From: Stentor roeselii
Lineage: Eukaryota > Ciliophora > Heterotrichea > Heterotrichida > Stentoridae
Reading direction: 5' to 3'
Length of the DNA: 64,000 nt
Assembly (NCBI GenBank): GCA_006503475.1
Contig: RSEH01000084.1
Span: 1-64,000, forward strand
Shown here: piece by piece, positions 40,886 to 50,672 of the stretch
How positions within the stretch are numbered: the stretch's first letter is position 1
How the letters are laid out: each line of letters begins with the position of its first letter
Notes under the pieces: generated by a model
What the model saw: the letters and a program-made list of their open reading frames with translations, nothing else
Database searches by the model: none
Told to the model about the DNA's origin: nothing
Program-made: the position numbers and the translations under genes

Positions 40886-41974
40886 ATGGAAATCGGGTAC
40901 TGGACTTTATTGATTTTTTTTTGTGCTTTTGTTGGAAGTTTTGTGGAAGTTGTCTTTCAGCAGGAGTTAGAAGAGTCCAGTGGAAGGCTGATTCAGGGTA
41001 TGCAGAATTTTGATCAGGAGTGGATTGTTTTGGTTTTTAAGGTTTTGGATGTTGTTACCGGTCTAGGCTTCGTGACAACATCACTGATAATCTACTGGTG
41101 TGGAAACCGTTTCAAAGGCGCTCTCTCCGTTCTTCTGGGCATATCAGGAGCACTTCTAGCAAGTTTCCTAAAGATGTGTTTTGTCCACCCACGTCCCCTG
41201 TACAAGTTCGACTACCTTTCTGCCTATTCCTGTTCTTCCGACCCAGGTTTTCCATCAGGTCACTCTTTAAGTTCAGGTAGTGTCGCTTTTTTCCTTTTAT
41301 ACCAATGGTTAAAAGACAAAACAAGCCCAACCAAAAAAGTCTTGACCATATTTTTCATTCTCCTTGCAGTAGTTCTAAACCGTTTATACCTTGCAGCGCA
41401 TTTTTACTTTCAAATCGCGATGGGCTTCTGTTACTCTCTTTGCCTGGTCAGCCTCGTAGTCCGCCATGACACTTTGCATTGGTTGAAGAGGACTTTAAGT
41501 GATTCCAGGTACCAAATTCACATTCATGTCTTTGGCCTTTTTACATTCGCTGCTTGTTTAACTCTTTATTATCTAAGAGATGCAAGTCCTGAGATTCAAT
41601 GGAAGGAAAATTATTTGAAAAAATGTGGAAAAGATATCAGTGAAGTCTTTTTGTTTAAAAATGCAGTTGAGACCTCAGCGATTGGATTTCTTGTCGGATT
41701 TTGTTATGGGTATCGACTCTCTGCGAAAGGGGGATCAGGATATCAAGTTTCTAGGGTTTTAAGTGCTTTGGCTGTTGCTGCTCCTGCTGGACTTTTGGTA
41801 TTGGGAGCTGAATTCGCTGCTAAGGTGGCTTTAGATGGAGTTTTTAGGATTTTGGCTTGTTTTGCTATCAGGTATGCTGCTGGGATCTTGATGTCTTATT
41901 TGGTCCCTTTGGTTTTGGATAGATGGAGTGAGAAGGAACAAAGTTCATATAAAGCCTTAGTAGGAACAAACTAG
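40886..41974 (+). CDS. PAP2-family membrane phosphatase, variant active site
   Basis: 362 residues with about eight membrane segments, similar in plan to glucose-6-phosphatase or sphingoid/lipid phosphatases. PAP2 motifs: KMCFVHPRP (motif 1), PGFPSGHS (motif 2), NRLYLAAHFYFQ (motif 3). The catalytic His residues remain, but motif 3 has Asn for Ser and Gln for the usual final Asp, so activity may be altered. Substrate unknown. The ATG is separated from the CDPK stop by TTGTAA only. Confidence 0.88.
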   Translation: MEIGYWTLLIFFCAFVGSFVEVVFQQELEESSGRLIQGMQNFDQEWIVLVFKVLDVVTGLGFVTTSLIIYWCGNRFKGALSVLLGISGALLASFLKMCFVHPRPLYKFDYLSAYSCSSDPGFPSGHSLSSGSVAFFLLYQWLKDKTSPTKKVLTIFFILLAVVLNRLYLAAHFYFQIAMGFCYSLCLVSLVVRHDTLHWLKRTLSDSRYQIHIHVFGLFTFAACLTLYYLRDASPEIQWKENYLKKCGKDISEVFLFKNAVETSAIGFLVGFCYGYRLSAKGGSGYQVSRVLSALAVAAPAGLLVLGAEFAAKVALDGVFRILACFAIRYAAGILMSYLVPLVLDRWSEKEQSSYKALVGTN

Positions 41975-43129
41975 TAACGTAAGAAAATTTGATGCGATTG
42001 AACTTAATCAGTATTAGTTCAGTTTTTAGTTAATAACCGTATTTTAGTAGAAACCTGAATTACCCTCACAGTCGTTTAAGATATTCGACAAATTTTACGA
42101 AAAGATTTAAATTTTTCTCTTACTTCTAAAGTTAGCGTTTGATATTTAAAAGATCGATATGCCTAGTATTCTTACTTTTTAAGATTGAATATTAAAAAAC
42201 TATATTATCTATTATTTTTTGAATCTTTTAAGTGAAGATTTAGTGCCAGCTTCCTTGTTCACAAATACAAAAACTCTAAAGTATTAAACTAAGTATTTAA
42301 CTTAGTAGATTCAATCTTTAAAATAAGATATAAGCCTTTATTTCTACATCCAGATCTAAGAATTTTGTTTAGTTTATTCATTAATTAGGAATAAATTTGA
42401 AAATATAAAAATGAATGTTATATGAATTTTTTAAAATCTAGTAAGTTATGAAAGTAGATTAACAAAATAAGATTTAATAATATTGAGTGATTAATAAAGA
42501 ATGATAAAAATATTCACATTTATAATTTTTTTTCTTAGAAGAAATTTTAAAACAACTACCGAGGAAATCATGAACATATCTTATTATTCAAACAATAATA
42601 ATATCATACCGAAATAACGCACTATTAAATACTTAAATATTCTAATTTATATATTAAATTTTCAATTTTAAGTTAAAACTTATCAAAATAGTAATGTATG
42701 GCAGTTAATACAGAACTATCCAAGTGAAAACCTTTATAGTTTAAACAACCTATAGAACGTTGAATTATTAATAATAAACTGAATCGCAAGAATAAATATA
42801 CTAAATAAATTTCATCCTTTAGGAAATATTTAACTCACAGTCCATATAAGATCATAGTCTTCTGACTGTTTTATAAAAAGAGTCATTATAAACCTAAAAG
42901 ACTTAAATTTTCCTATTGATTAAATAAATTATCAAAGTGTAAAGTTAATAAAAATACCTCTAATACCTAACCAATTGAAGTATCCAACTTTAGGTGAATA
43001 ATAAATGTCGGTCAAACTCAAACATTGAAACGAGAATTAAAATAATTACTGAAAATGGCAGCTATATTCAACGTAATTGTGACAATTCTTTACATTTAAT
43101 CAGGGAACTTCTATGTAATGCCTCAATTT
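41975..43129. other. AT-rich gene-poor stretch
   Basis: Over 1.1 kb with stops in all frames; a 70-codon frame near 42994 has no start motif or domain. No RNA or repeat recognised. Confidence 0.5.
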
Positions 43130-43420
43130 TAATATTTCACTATTTTCTGGTGTCAGATTTTTTACCACAAAAGGAAAATCAACCAAAAAATAAACAATTT
43201 TTTTAGATTTACTGGATTCACTATGCTAGCAGTCTTTATCTCGGCAGGGGCTCAGATCTGTGTGATCATGACAGCAGTCGATTACAAGGATTGAGCATTA
43301 CTTTATTTCCGTTGTTTGTTTAATTTTTTTTGAAGTCTTGGACTCTGCTGGATATTTAATATAAAAAAATTTAGAAAAGCTTACTCAAAACATGATAGAA
43401 TCATGGAACTTTATTAAATC
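43130..43420 (+). pseudogene. Relic of a multi-pass membrane protein
   Basis: One frame reads as protein for about 95 codons except for two TGA stops at positions where Trp fits: GFTMLAVFISAGAQICV...AVDYKD-stop-ALLYFRCLFNFF-stop-SLGLCWIFNIKKFRKAY. At least two hydrophobic spans are visible. Genes elsewhere in the window end at TGA, so these are likely TGG-to-TGA decays. Family unknown; limits approximate. Confidence 0.4.
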
Positions 43421-43976
43421 ATCATTTTTAGATAGATAATAATGATTGCTCAAAGAAATTTAATTTTTTGGTAGATTCTTTTAAGTTTAATAATTGTCTT
43501 TTTTAATTTATCCCTGAATCAAACAAGGATATTTTGTGAGAGAATCGAATGAAGTATTATTTGAATATTCTAAAGTGAAATTTGATTAATTAATTATTCA
43601 ATAAGAATATTTATTCAAAAATGTGAAAAATTTATGGCTTCACTCTTAGTTTTTAAAAAATTTTCCAAGTATCAAGCGAAAAAACCAATACAGCCATGAT
43701 TAAATAAACTTTATATATCATTCTCTATTCACCACATTAGAAGGATTTAACTTTGATAATCTAACAGTACTGTTTTGAGCTATAACTTATAATCCCATAT
43801 AAAAAATATTTAAAACTTTACTATGTTGACCTGAAGTCAATCAAAGATTAATAGAAACCTTCACAATAGTATTAGTAGAAAATTATAGTCAAAAGCCAGC
43901 TATTAAAGAAAATTGATTCTTTTCAACCCAGACCCAAATACCTACTTTCCCCATTTCCATAATAATTCAACAGCAG
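43421..43976. other. Upstream of the first tandem DUF229 gene
   Basis: AT-rich, nothing recognised except CATAATAATTCAACAG near the next start. Its match ATAATAAATCAACAG stands before the sister copy, so this short leader was duplicated too. Confidence 0.5.
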
Positions 43977-46034
43977 ATGAAACTTGGTTTTCTCGTCTTG
44001 AGTTTACTTATCTATTACAATTTATGCATATACTACTTTAGTTCGCAAAGTGACTTAATAGATTCATACGAACGAGAACTGCATCCTTTTTTTTCATCAA
44101 AAAATCATAGAGCCATAAGTGTTACCCAAGAGCCTGAATACCGTGATCGTAAAGCCAAGATTGATGAGATTCCTCTTCCGAATTCGAAGTTTTCTTATAA
44201 TCCGAAAGAATTTCAAATCGACGACACTGAACTTATTAGGTCAACTGGCTTGGCATGTGAACCTACGATATTTGGATACACGGTTGAAAGGGGAAATCAG
44301 GTTTTTCCGCATCATGGATACCCGAAATGCTCAAAAGTATCGGGACAGGAAGATACTTATATTCATATTGATAGGAAAAGAAATAAGGTCTTTATGGATT
44401 GTCCTGATTCGAATGAAAACTTTCTTGTGGGACCGTTGAATAAAAAAAAGATCATTACTAGAAAAGAAGGCCACTTAAATTGGAAAGTAAACCACTACAA
44501 ACACGAAATCAGTGCAGATAAAATCGAATTCGCGTTAGGTAGCTGTGAAAAAGATGGAGATGATATGATCCAGGGTTACATGTCTCCAATTTACAACCGA
44601 TCAGCTCACGAAAAAGCTCTAAAGAAGGTCTCAGGTCGGCCAAAAATCGTGTATTTTCTGACCCTCGATTCAATGTCAAGAAGGCATTTTTTCCGTAAAA
44701 CTCCTGAAATCATCGATTTTTTAAACAGCCTCAACAAAGACTCCAACTTTTCAGTATTCGACTTCAAACTTCACAACAATCACGGAGACACATCGCCTCG
44801 AAATCAAGTTCCAATATTTTCAGGCACTTCATCTTTTCCGAGTTACAGCATCAAAAACAAAGAACAAGACCTTCTCGGTAAAAAAGCATTATGGAACCTT
44901 CTTCGCGAAAAGGGTTACATAAACTTAATAGCATTTGAAGATTGTGACGGTAGTTTTTATAATTACTTCGGAGCTTATCCTAATGTAGAGTACTCAGTCG
45001 GACCTTTTTACTGTGCGGTAGAAACATTCACAAGTAACAGTTTCAGGAAGTATAAAACTGAGCAGCGTTGTTTAGGAGGTCATATGAGTCATTATTACAT
45101 TTTGAATTACACTGATGAGGTTGTCGACTTGAACCCAGGGGCGAATTTTATGCTTTATACTCATCTCAGTGCTGCTCATGAGTACTCAGGTAATCACGCT
45201 GAAACTTTGAATGAAGACATCAGAGACTACCTGCAGAACTTTTTAAAAAAGTACTCAGAACAATACGATTTGCTTATATTTCTACAAGCTGATCACGGAA
45301 TGAAATACGGAGAATTCTTTAGAAACATTGCAGCTTATCAAGAAAATAAACTTCCTGGTTTTTTCTTGATCGCTAGCAAGTCACTTCTTGAAAAGTTTGA
45401 GTATTCTTATCATGCTCTTGACACCAACACAAGGCGACTGGTATCAAAGATCGACTATCGTAGAACTGTTTTAGAAATGGAAGGAATTAAAGACAGTAAC
45501 AAAGCATCAATCAACTTAATGAATCAAATTTCATCAAAATCTCGAGTTTGTGAAGACATCGGAATAAAATCTTGGGATTGTTCTTGTTTGAAAATGACTC
45601 AAATGAACAAAACTAGTTCAAAAGTCGATATTTTACTAGATGGTCTTAAGGACTATGCACAAAACTTGATTAACAGCGAAAGTTACTCCTACAAAAAATA
45701 TTCTGAAGGATTCATCTGCAAGAAGATTGAGTTGGGAAAGATCAGAAAGGTTTATCAGACTGCAATTTCAAATGTACATGAAATGTTAAAAATCGAAGTC
45801 GAGTCTCCTACGAAAGATGGACTTTTATTTGAGATTACTTATATCTTAACAAATGATAGAAAATATGTGGGCTATGATAATGTGAAGTTTAACTCGTGGA
45901 CTTTTGCTTTTGGAAAATATCCGGTAAAGTCGAGGATTCTTTCGATTAATAGACTTGACTTTTATGCCGGACCTTGTGAAATCAAAGCGAATAAGAAAGG
46001 GATAAGGCCTGATTGGTGCATTTGCAAAGATTAA
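43977..46034 (+). CDS. DUF229 (phosphatase/sulfatase-like) membrane protein, tandem copy 1
   Basis: 685 residues. Signal anchor about 3-20. An N-terminal Cys-containing region (about 80-190; CEPTIFGYTVERGNQVFP) is shared with the minus-strand paralogue near 24 kb. The DUF229 catalytic fold follows: LTLDSMSRRHFFRK (~230), LSAAHEYSGNHAETL (~395), LQADHGMKYG (~440). A C-terminal Cys-rich end (PCEIKANKKG...DWCICKD) is also shared. Ectoprotein with unknown substrate. A 629-nt core is identical to copy 2, pointing to recent gene conversion. Confidence 0.88.
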   Translation: MKLGFLVLSLLIYYNLCIYYFSSQSDLIDSYERELHPFFSSKNHRAISVTQEPEYRDRKAKIDEIPLPNSKFSYNPKEFQIDDTELIRSTGLACEPTIFGYTVERGNQVFPHHGYPKCSKVSGQEDTYIHIDRKRNKVFMDCPDSNENFLVGPLNKKKIITRKEGHLNWKVNHYKHEISADKIEFALGSCEKDGDDMIQGYMSPIYNRSAHEKALKKVSGRPKIVYFLTLDSMSRRHFFRKTPEIIDFLNSLNKDSNFSVFDFKLHNNHGDTSPRNQVPIFSGTSSFPSYSIKNKEQDLLGKKALWNLLREKGYINLIAFEDCDGSFYNYFGAYPNVEYSVGPFYCAVETFTSNSFRKYKTEQRCLGGHMSHYYILNYTDEVVDLNPGANFMLYTHLSAAHEYSGNHAETLNEDIRDYLQNFLKKYSEQYDLLIFLQADHGMKYGEFFRNIAAYQENKLPGFFLIASKSLLEKFEYSYHALDTNTRRLVSKIDYRRTVLEMEGIKDSNKASINLMNQISSKSRVCEDIGIKSWDCSCLKMTQMNKTSSKVDILLDGLKDYAQNLINSESYSYKKYSEGFICKKIELGKIRKVYQTAISNVHEMLKIEVESPTKDGLLFEITYILTNDRKYVGYDNVKFNSWTFAFGKYPVKSRILSINRLDFYAGPCEIKANKKGIRPDWCICKD

Positions 46035-46148
46035 TAGGTTAGTATATGAGATTAGAGATTTTTTTTCTAGTGAACGGTGAAGATTTTTAAGAGAAAATAT
46101 TTTAGAGATGACGAATGGAAGGTTTTAGATTGATAAAGGACTATAGGG

Positions 46149-46181
46149 AATTTAACCATTTTAATATCAAATGGTTAAATT
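46149..46181. promoter_or_regulatory. Perfect 13-bp inverted repeat with 7-nt loop
   Basis: Arms AATTTAACCATTT and AAATGGTTAAATT surround TAATATC. It sits in the spacer between the two DUF229 copies and ends 25 nt before the start of copy 2. It could be a terminator of copy 1, a protein-binding site for copy 2, or the scar of an excised element. Not present before copy 1. Confidence 0.6.
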
Positions 46182-46206
46182 TTTGGTTTATAATAAATCA
46201 ACAGAC

Positions 46207-48265
46207 ATGAAGCTTGGTTTTCTAGCTCTTAGCTTAATTGCATACTTCTGCATATCCACTCGGTTCTTAAGTTCCCAAAAGGCTACAATTCGATCATATG
46301 AAAAAAAAATCCATCCTTTTTTTTCAGTAAAAAATCCGAGAGCCATCAGTGTGACCCAAGAGCCTGAATACCGAGATCATCAAGCCAAGATTGATGAGAT
46401 TCCTCTTCCAAATTCGAAGTTTTCTTATAATCCGAAAGAATTTCAAATCGACGACACTGAACTTATTAGATCGACTGGCTTGGCATGTGAACCTACGATA
46501 TTTGGATACACGGTTGAAAGGGGAAATCAAGTTTTTCCTCATCATGGATACCCGAAATGCTCAAAAGTATCGGGACAGGATGATACTTATATTCATATTG
46601 ATAGGAAAAGAAATAAGGTCTTTATGGATTGTCCTGACTCGAATGAAAACTTTCTTGTTGGACCTTGCTAATGACAAAAAAATCATAACGAGAAAAGAAG
46701 GCCATTTAAACTGGGAGGTAAACCCCTACAAACACGATATCAGTGCAGATAAAATCGAATTCGCATTAGGTAGCTGTGAAAAAGATGGGGAAGATATGAT
46801 CCAGGGTTACATGTCTCCAATTTACAACCGATCAGCTCACGAAAAAGCTCTAAAGAAGGTCTCAGGTCGGCCAAAAATCGTGTATTTTCTGACCCTCGAT
46901 TCAATGTCAAGAAGGCATTTTTTCCGTAAAACTCCTGAAATCATCGATTTTTTAAACAGCCTCAACAAAGACTCCAACTTTTCAGTATTCGACTTCAAAC
47001 TTCACAACAATCACGGAGACACATCGCCTCGAAATCAAGTTCCAATATTTTCAGGCACTTCATCTTTTCCGAGTTACAGCATCAAAAACAAAGAACAAGA
47101 CCTTCTCGGTAAAAAAGCATTATGGAACCTTCTTCGCGAAAAGGGTTACATAAACTTAATAGCATTTGAAGATTGTGACGGTAGTTTTTATAATTACTTC
47201 GGAGCTTATCCTAATGTAGAGTACTCAGTCGGACCTTTTTACTGTGCGGTAGAAACATTCACAAGTAACAGTTTCAGGAAGTATAAAACTGAGCAGCGTT
47301 GTTTAGGAGGTCATATGAGTCATTATTACATTTTGAATTACACTGATGAGGTTGTCGACTTGAACCCAGGGGCGAATTTTATGCTTTATACTCATCTCAG
47401 TGCTGCTCATGAGTACTCAGGCAATCACGCTGAAACTTTGAACGAAGACATCAGAGACTACTTGCAGAACTTTTTAAAAAAGTACTCAGAACAATACGAT
47501 TTGCTTATATTTCTACAAGCTGATCACGGAATGAAATACGGAGACTTCTTTAGAAACATTGCAGCTTATCAAGAAAATAAACTTCCTGGTTTTTTCTTGA
47601 TCGCTAGCAAGTCACTTCTTGAAAAGTTTGAGTATTCTTATCATGCACTTGACACCAACACAAGACGACTGGTATCAAAGATCGACTATCGTAGAACTGT
47701 TCTAGAAATGGAAGGTATTAAAGACAGTAACAAAGCATCAATCAACTTAATGAACCAAATTTCATCAAAATCTCGAGTTTGTGAAGACATCGGAATAAAA
47801 TCTTGGGACTGTTCTTGTTTGAAAATGACTCAAATGAACAAAACAAGCGATGCAGTCGACTCTTTGTTAGAAAGACTGAAAGACTATGCACAGAACTTGA
47901 TTAATAGTCAGAGCTACTCACATCATAAGTACCCTCCTGGACTTGTATGCAAAAAGGTCGAGTTGGGAAAGATCAGGAAGATTTATCAGACCGCGATTTC
48001 GAATGTTCATGAAATGTTTAAAATTGAAATCGAATCTGACACGAAAGATGGACTTTTGTTCGAAGTCACTTATATCTTGACCAATGATAGGAAGTATGTT
48101 AAATCGAATGAATGGAAATTCAACTCTTGGACTGTGGCTTTTAAAAAGTATCCGCTTAAGGTTAGGATTCTTTCGATTAATAGACTTGACTCTTATGCCG
48201 GACCTTGTGAAATCAAAGCGAATAAGAAAGGGGTGAGAGCTGACTGGTGCATATGTCAAGATTAA
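46207..48265 (+). pseudogene. DUF229 tandem copy 2, frame broken once
   Basis: Near-twin of copy 1, with the same signal anchor (MKLGFLALSL), Cys-rich N-terminus and catalytic motifs (LTLDSMSRRHFFRK, LQADHGMKYG). One extra base near 46660 shifts the frame: GGACCTTGCTAATGAC stands where copy 1 has GGACCGTTGAAT, so the first frame stops at TAA after LVGPC, while the +1 frame continues intact for ~530 codons (AATGACAAAAAAATC). No 15- or 16-nt intron fits. It may be a fresh pseudogene, a sequencing error, or a +1 frameshift at TGC-TAA. The C-terminal 140 residues differ clearly from copy 1. Confidence 0.75.
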
Positions 48266-48295
48266 TTAGGTAAGAATCATAACTCTTAACCATTA

Positions 48296-48832
48296 TTAGT
48301 TAGTACTCGAATCAACATTCACAGGAGTGAATTTAATGACTGGTTTCTCATCCAAAAACTGATCAACTCGTCTATAAAACGAGAGCAGCATCGAAATACT
48401 TCCTAAAGCGATCAACAAGCAGCAAATGCAAACAACCAATATCAAAAAAGTAAAATTTTCTCTAGTCTTACAAGCTTCCAGTTCTTTATCCTGACACTTG
48501 CTAGGAAAAGCCAAAACAATGCAAAAAGTGACTAAAAGCATAATCGCGATGATAACATTAAGCACAACATCAACAAGCAAGATCTTTTTATACGTCTTCA
48601 ACAACAGATACTTTTCCTTCTTCATCGCATACCAGCCCACCCCTCCAGGTACTGCATGCATAAAAAAATTCACAAAAAAGAACCACCCAAGATAGTTGAA
48701 ACAAAACAAAAGTGCAATTCCAAGATAAAAAACACTTAAAACCATAAGAATCGCTGCACTTTTCACTAAACTTTCCCTGTTAAACTGTAAAAGTTCTTCA
48801 AATTCCTCTACTTTTCCCTCATTATTAATCAT
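48296..48832 (-). CDS. Four-TM hypothetical membrane protein
   Basis: 178 residues with four hydrophobic spans (about 25-48, 50-68, 85-110, 127-152) and a Cys-containing loop between the third and fourth (PSKCQDKELEACKTR). The size and topology recall MARVEL or tetraspanin-like proteins, but signature motifs are missing. It starts 11 nt after the stop of the gene upstream on the same strand. Confidence 0.75.
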   Translation of the reverse strand: MINNEGKVEEFEELLQFNRESLVKSAAILMVLSVFYLGIALLFCFNYLGWFFFVNFFMHAVPGGVGWYAMKKEKYLLLKTYKKILLVDVVLNVIIAIMLLVTFCIVLAFPSKCQDKELEACKTRENFTFLILVVCICCLLIALGSISMLLSFYRRVDQFLDEKPVIKFTPVNVDSSTN

Positions 48833-48843
48833 TTAAATACAAC

Positions 48844-49386
48844 CTAATTACTTTTAACAAAACAATCAAGTGAGTCCTTCCATTTCTCAGGAGGTAGAAA
48901 CCATCTTCCATAATTCTTCCTTCGACTTGTCACATTTACACTTTCCGGTTTCCGTTCTCTCATCATTACCCGGGCAGGGAAAACAACTCTTCTAATTTGA
49001 ATACTTTTATGTCTCGGCGGCTTTGAATCACTTTTCATCTTTTTTGACTCGTTTTTTTCATTTTCATCGAAAGTGTTTAAAATTATGTGAGGGTTTCGAT
49101 ATGAGAGGTTTGGAAGGTCTTCAATGTGAGACATTTTGTACTTTTCTTTGATCGTCGCTGAGTTTATCTCGATTGAGGGTAAATCGAAATCGTCTAGTTT
49201 CAACATTGAAACTTCTGGAAAATCTTCAACGTCACTTGCAACTGAGTGATCTATCATTGAGAAGTCGAGGGATTTTTTTATTGAGGAACGAGTTTTAGGC
49301 TTTTCATGTCTGAGGAAAATCCATTGCAGGCCCCAGAGGCTTCTTCTGAGTTTTTTATTCATTTGGATTATTACGTTATTTGTCAA
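48844..49386 (-). CDS. Hypothetical protein with C-terminal YGRWFLPPEKW motif
   Basis: 180 residues, polar and probably largely disordered. A compact C-terminal segment YGRWFLPPEKWKDS stands out; aromatic G-x-W-[FY]-x-P motifs of this kind occur at the ends of uncharacterised protist proteins, though I cannot confirm a family. The 11-nt gap to the next gene on the strand suggests linked expression. Confidence 0.7.
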   Translation of the reverse strand: MTNNVIIQMNKKLRRSLWGLQWIFLRHEKPKTRSSIKKSLDFSMIDHSVASDVEDFPEVSMLKLDDFDLPSIEINSATIKEKYKMSHIEDLPNLSYRNPHIILNTFDENEKNESKKMKSDSKPPRHKSIQIRRVVFPARVMMRERKPESVNVTSRRKNYGRWFLPPEKWKDSLDCFVKSN

Positions 49387-49443
49387 GGAATGGTTGTTAG
49401 GAGTTTGGATTGGGGATTAGAGATTGCATTATAATCAAGTAAC

Positions 49444-50118
49444 ATGGGATGTGCTTCTATTCGGGGAAGGATTTCATTAGAAGAAGAAGCGATTACTTTA
49501 ATGGAAAGTCAACTGGAGTATTTCAAGAATAGTTGTATTGAAGTTGACCAGGTTATCAGAAAATACTCATCATCATCAAAAGTGAATCTTCAACAGTTCT
49601 CACAAATTATTGAATTTCTTGAAATTAAAACGGTAAGTGACCCAGTTTGCCCTTTAGTAGAAGATTTTTATAAAGAACTAAGAGATGAAAACAATGAATT
49701 TGATTTAAATGTCCTTTTGATTAATGGAATACTTTTAAGTAACGGAATGTCTCGACAAAAGGCGAGATTGTTATTTGAAGTATTCGACATTCATCACTCA
49801 GATCACTTAAGTAAAGTTGAAATTAGTTCACTTATAGATATCATTAAAGATCTTGTCGTCGATAGACTTCCAAAACTTGTTCATAACTCAACGAATCCTC
49901 CAGTTTCCAGGAAGCATGTCATGAAATACTCTGAAAAAATCACTGAAAAATTCAAAGATTCTAAAGAAAAATTAATGAACTTGATTTTCGGAAATCATGA
50001 AGAAGTCAGTTTAAAAGACTTTGTGGTTTTGTTTGATAATGAGAAGAATGGCAGGATTTTAACACCTTTTGGGTTCAGGAATTATGTTTTAGACCTGCTT
50101 GAAGATGATGAGAATTAA
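49444..50118 (+). CDS. N-acylated EF-hand-like protein
   Basis: 224 residues. MGCAS at the N-terminus predicts myristoylation and palmitoylation. The middle resembles paired EF-hands of the calcineurin B/neuronal calcium sensor type: a degenerate loop DIHHSDHLSKVE inside FEVFDIHH...VEISSLIDII, and a second site with DNEKNGRILTPFGF near the end. Loop residues deviate from the consensus, so calcium binding may be lost. Likely a membrane-bound adaptor. Divergent from its neighbour by 57 nt. Confidence 0.75.
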   Translation: MGCASIRGRISLEEEAITLMESQLEYFKNSCIEVDQVIRKYSSSSKVNLQQFSQIIEFLEIKTVSDPVCPLVEDFYKELRDENNEFDLNVLLINGILLSNGMSRQKARLLFEVFDIHHSDHLSKVEISSLIDIIKDLVVDRLPKLVHNSTNPPVSRKHVMKYSEKITEKFKDSKEKLMNLIFGNHEEVSLKDFVVLFDNEKNGRILTPFGFRNYVLDLLEDDEN

Positions 50119-50195
50119 TTAGATGTGTGGTTAGATAATACTGGTTCTAGAATTTGAATAGGAAATTCCATTTTAGATTTTGATATAATTCTAGA

Positions 50196-50672
50196 ATGTC
50201 CGATCCTGATAATGCTCTGTTGGGAAACATCAAGAAGAAAGGGGAAAACTCTTATTATTATGCGCATGCTCCTAGACCTACTGATAATCTTGAAGAGGCT
50301 ATAGTCTTAGAAGGAGAAGGAATCATTACTGGCGGCAATCCGGTATTGATTAAGAGACAGGATTCTACTGTTGATATGGCTTCAGTTTCGATTATTAGGA
50401 ATTACTCTTGGGCTGATTCTGATGAAAAAGTGTCGGTTTACATTCAGTTCGATCATGAAGTTGACTCGAGTAAAGTCACTTGCGATTTTCAAACCAGAGC
50501 ATTCACTTTTACTTATACTGTCAATGAAAATGAAGTCCGAAAGCTCTGCATCAGGAAGTTGTGCAACGATGTCGACCCTGATAAGTGTGCCATTAAATAT
50601 CGTAGGCAAAAAGTTATCATTAATTTGCACAAGGCTAGTAGTGGAAGTTGGTACAAATTGAATGATAATTAG
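50196..50672 (+). CDS. CS-domain (p23-like) protein
   Basis: 158 residues. A conserved-looking N-terminal segment (GENSYYYAHAPRP) precedes a CS domain (about 65-150): NYSWADSDEKVSVYIQF, SKVTCDFQTRAFTFTY, DPDKCAIKYRRQKVIINLHK, WYKL. CS domains are seven-stranded modules used by p23, SGT1, CacyBP and NudC, often as Hsp90 co-chaperones. There is no further domain, so the exact relative is uncertain. Confidence 0.82.
   Translation: MSDPDNALLGNIKKKGENSYYYAHAPRPTDNLEEAIVLEGEGIITGGNPVLIKRQDSTVDMASVSIIRNYSWADSDEKVSVYIQFDHEVDSSKVTCDFQTRAFTFTYTVNENEVRKLCIRKLCNDVDPDKCAIKYRRQKVIINLHKASSGSWYKLNDN

Noticed and set aside
42994-43206. 70-codon frame in the gene-poor stretch
   Set aside because: No start-proximal motif, no domain, and another frame there carries the membrane-protein relic.
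43130-43420. TGA decoded as Trp throughout this genome
   Set aside because: Long conserved genes contain no internal TGA and several end at TGA, so the standard code fits better.
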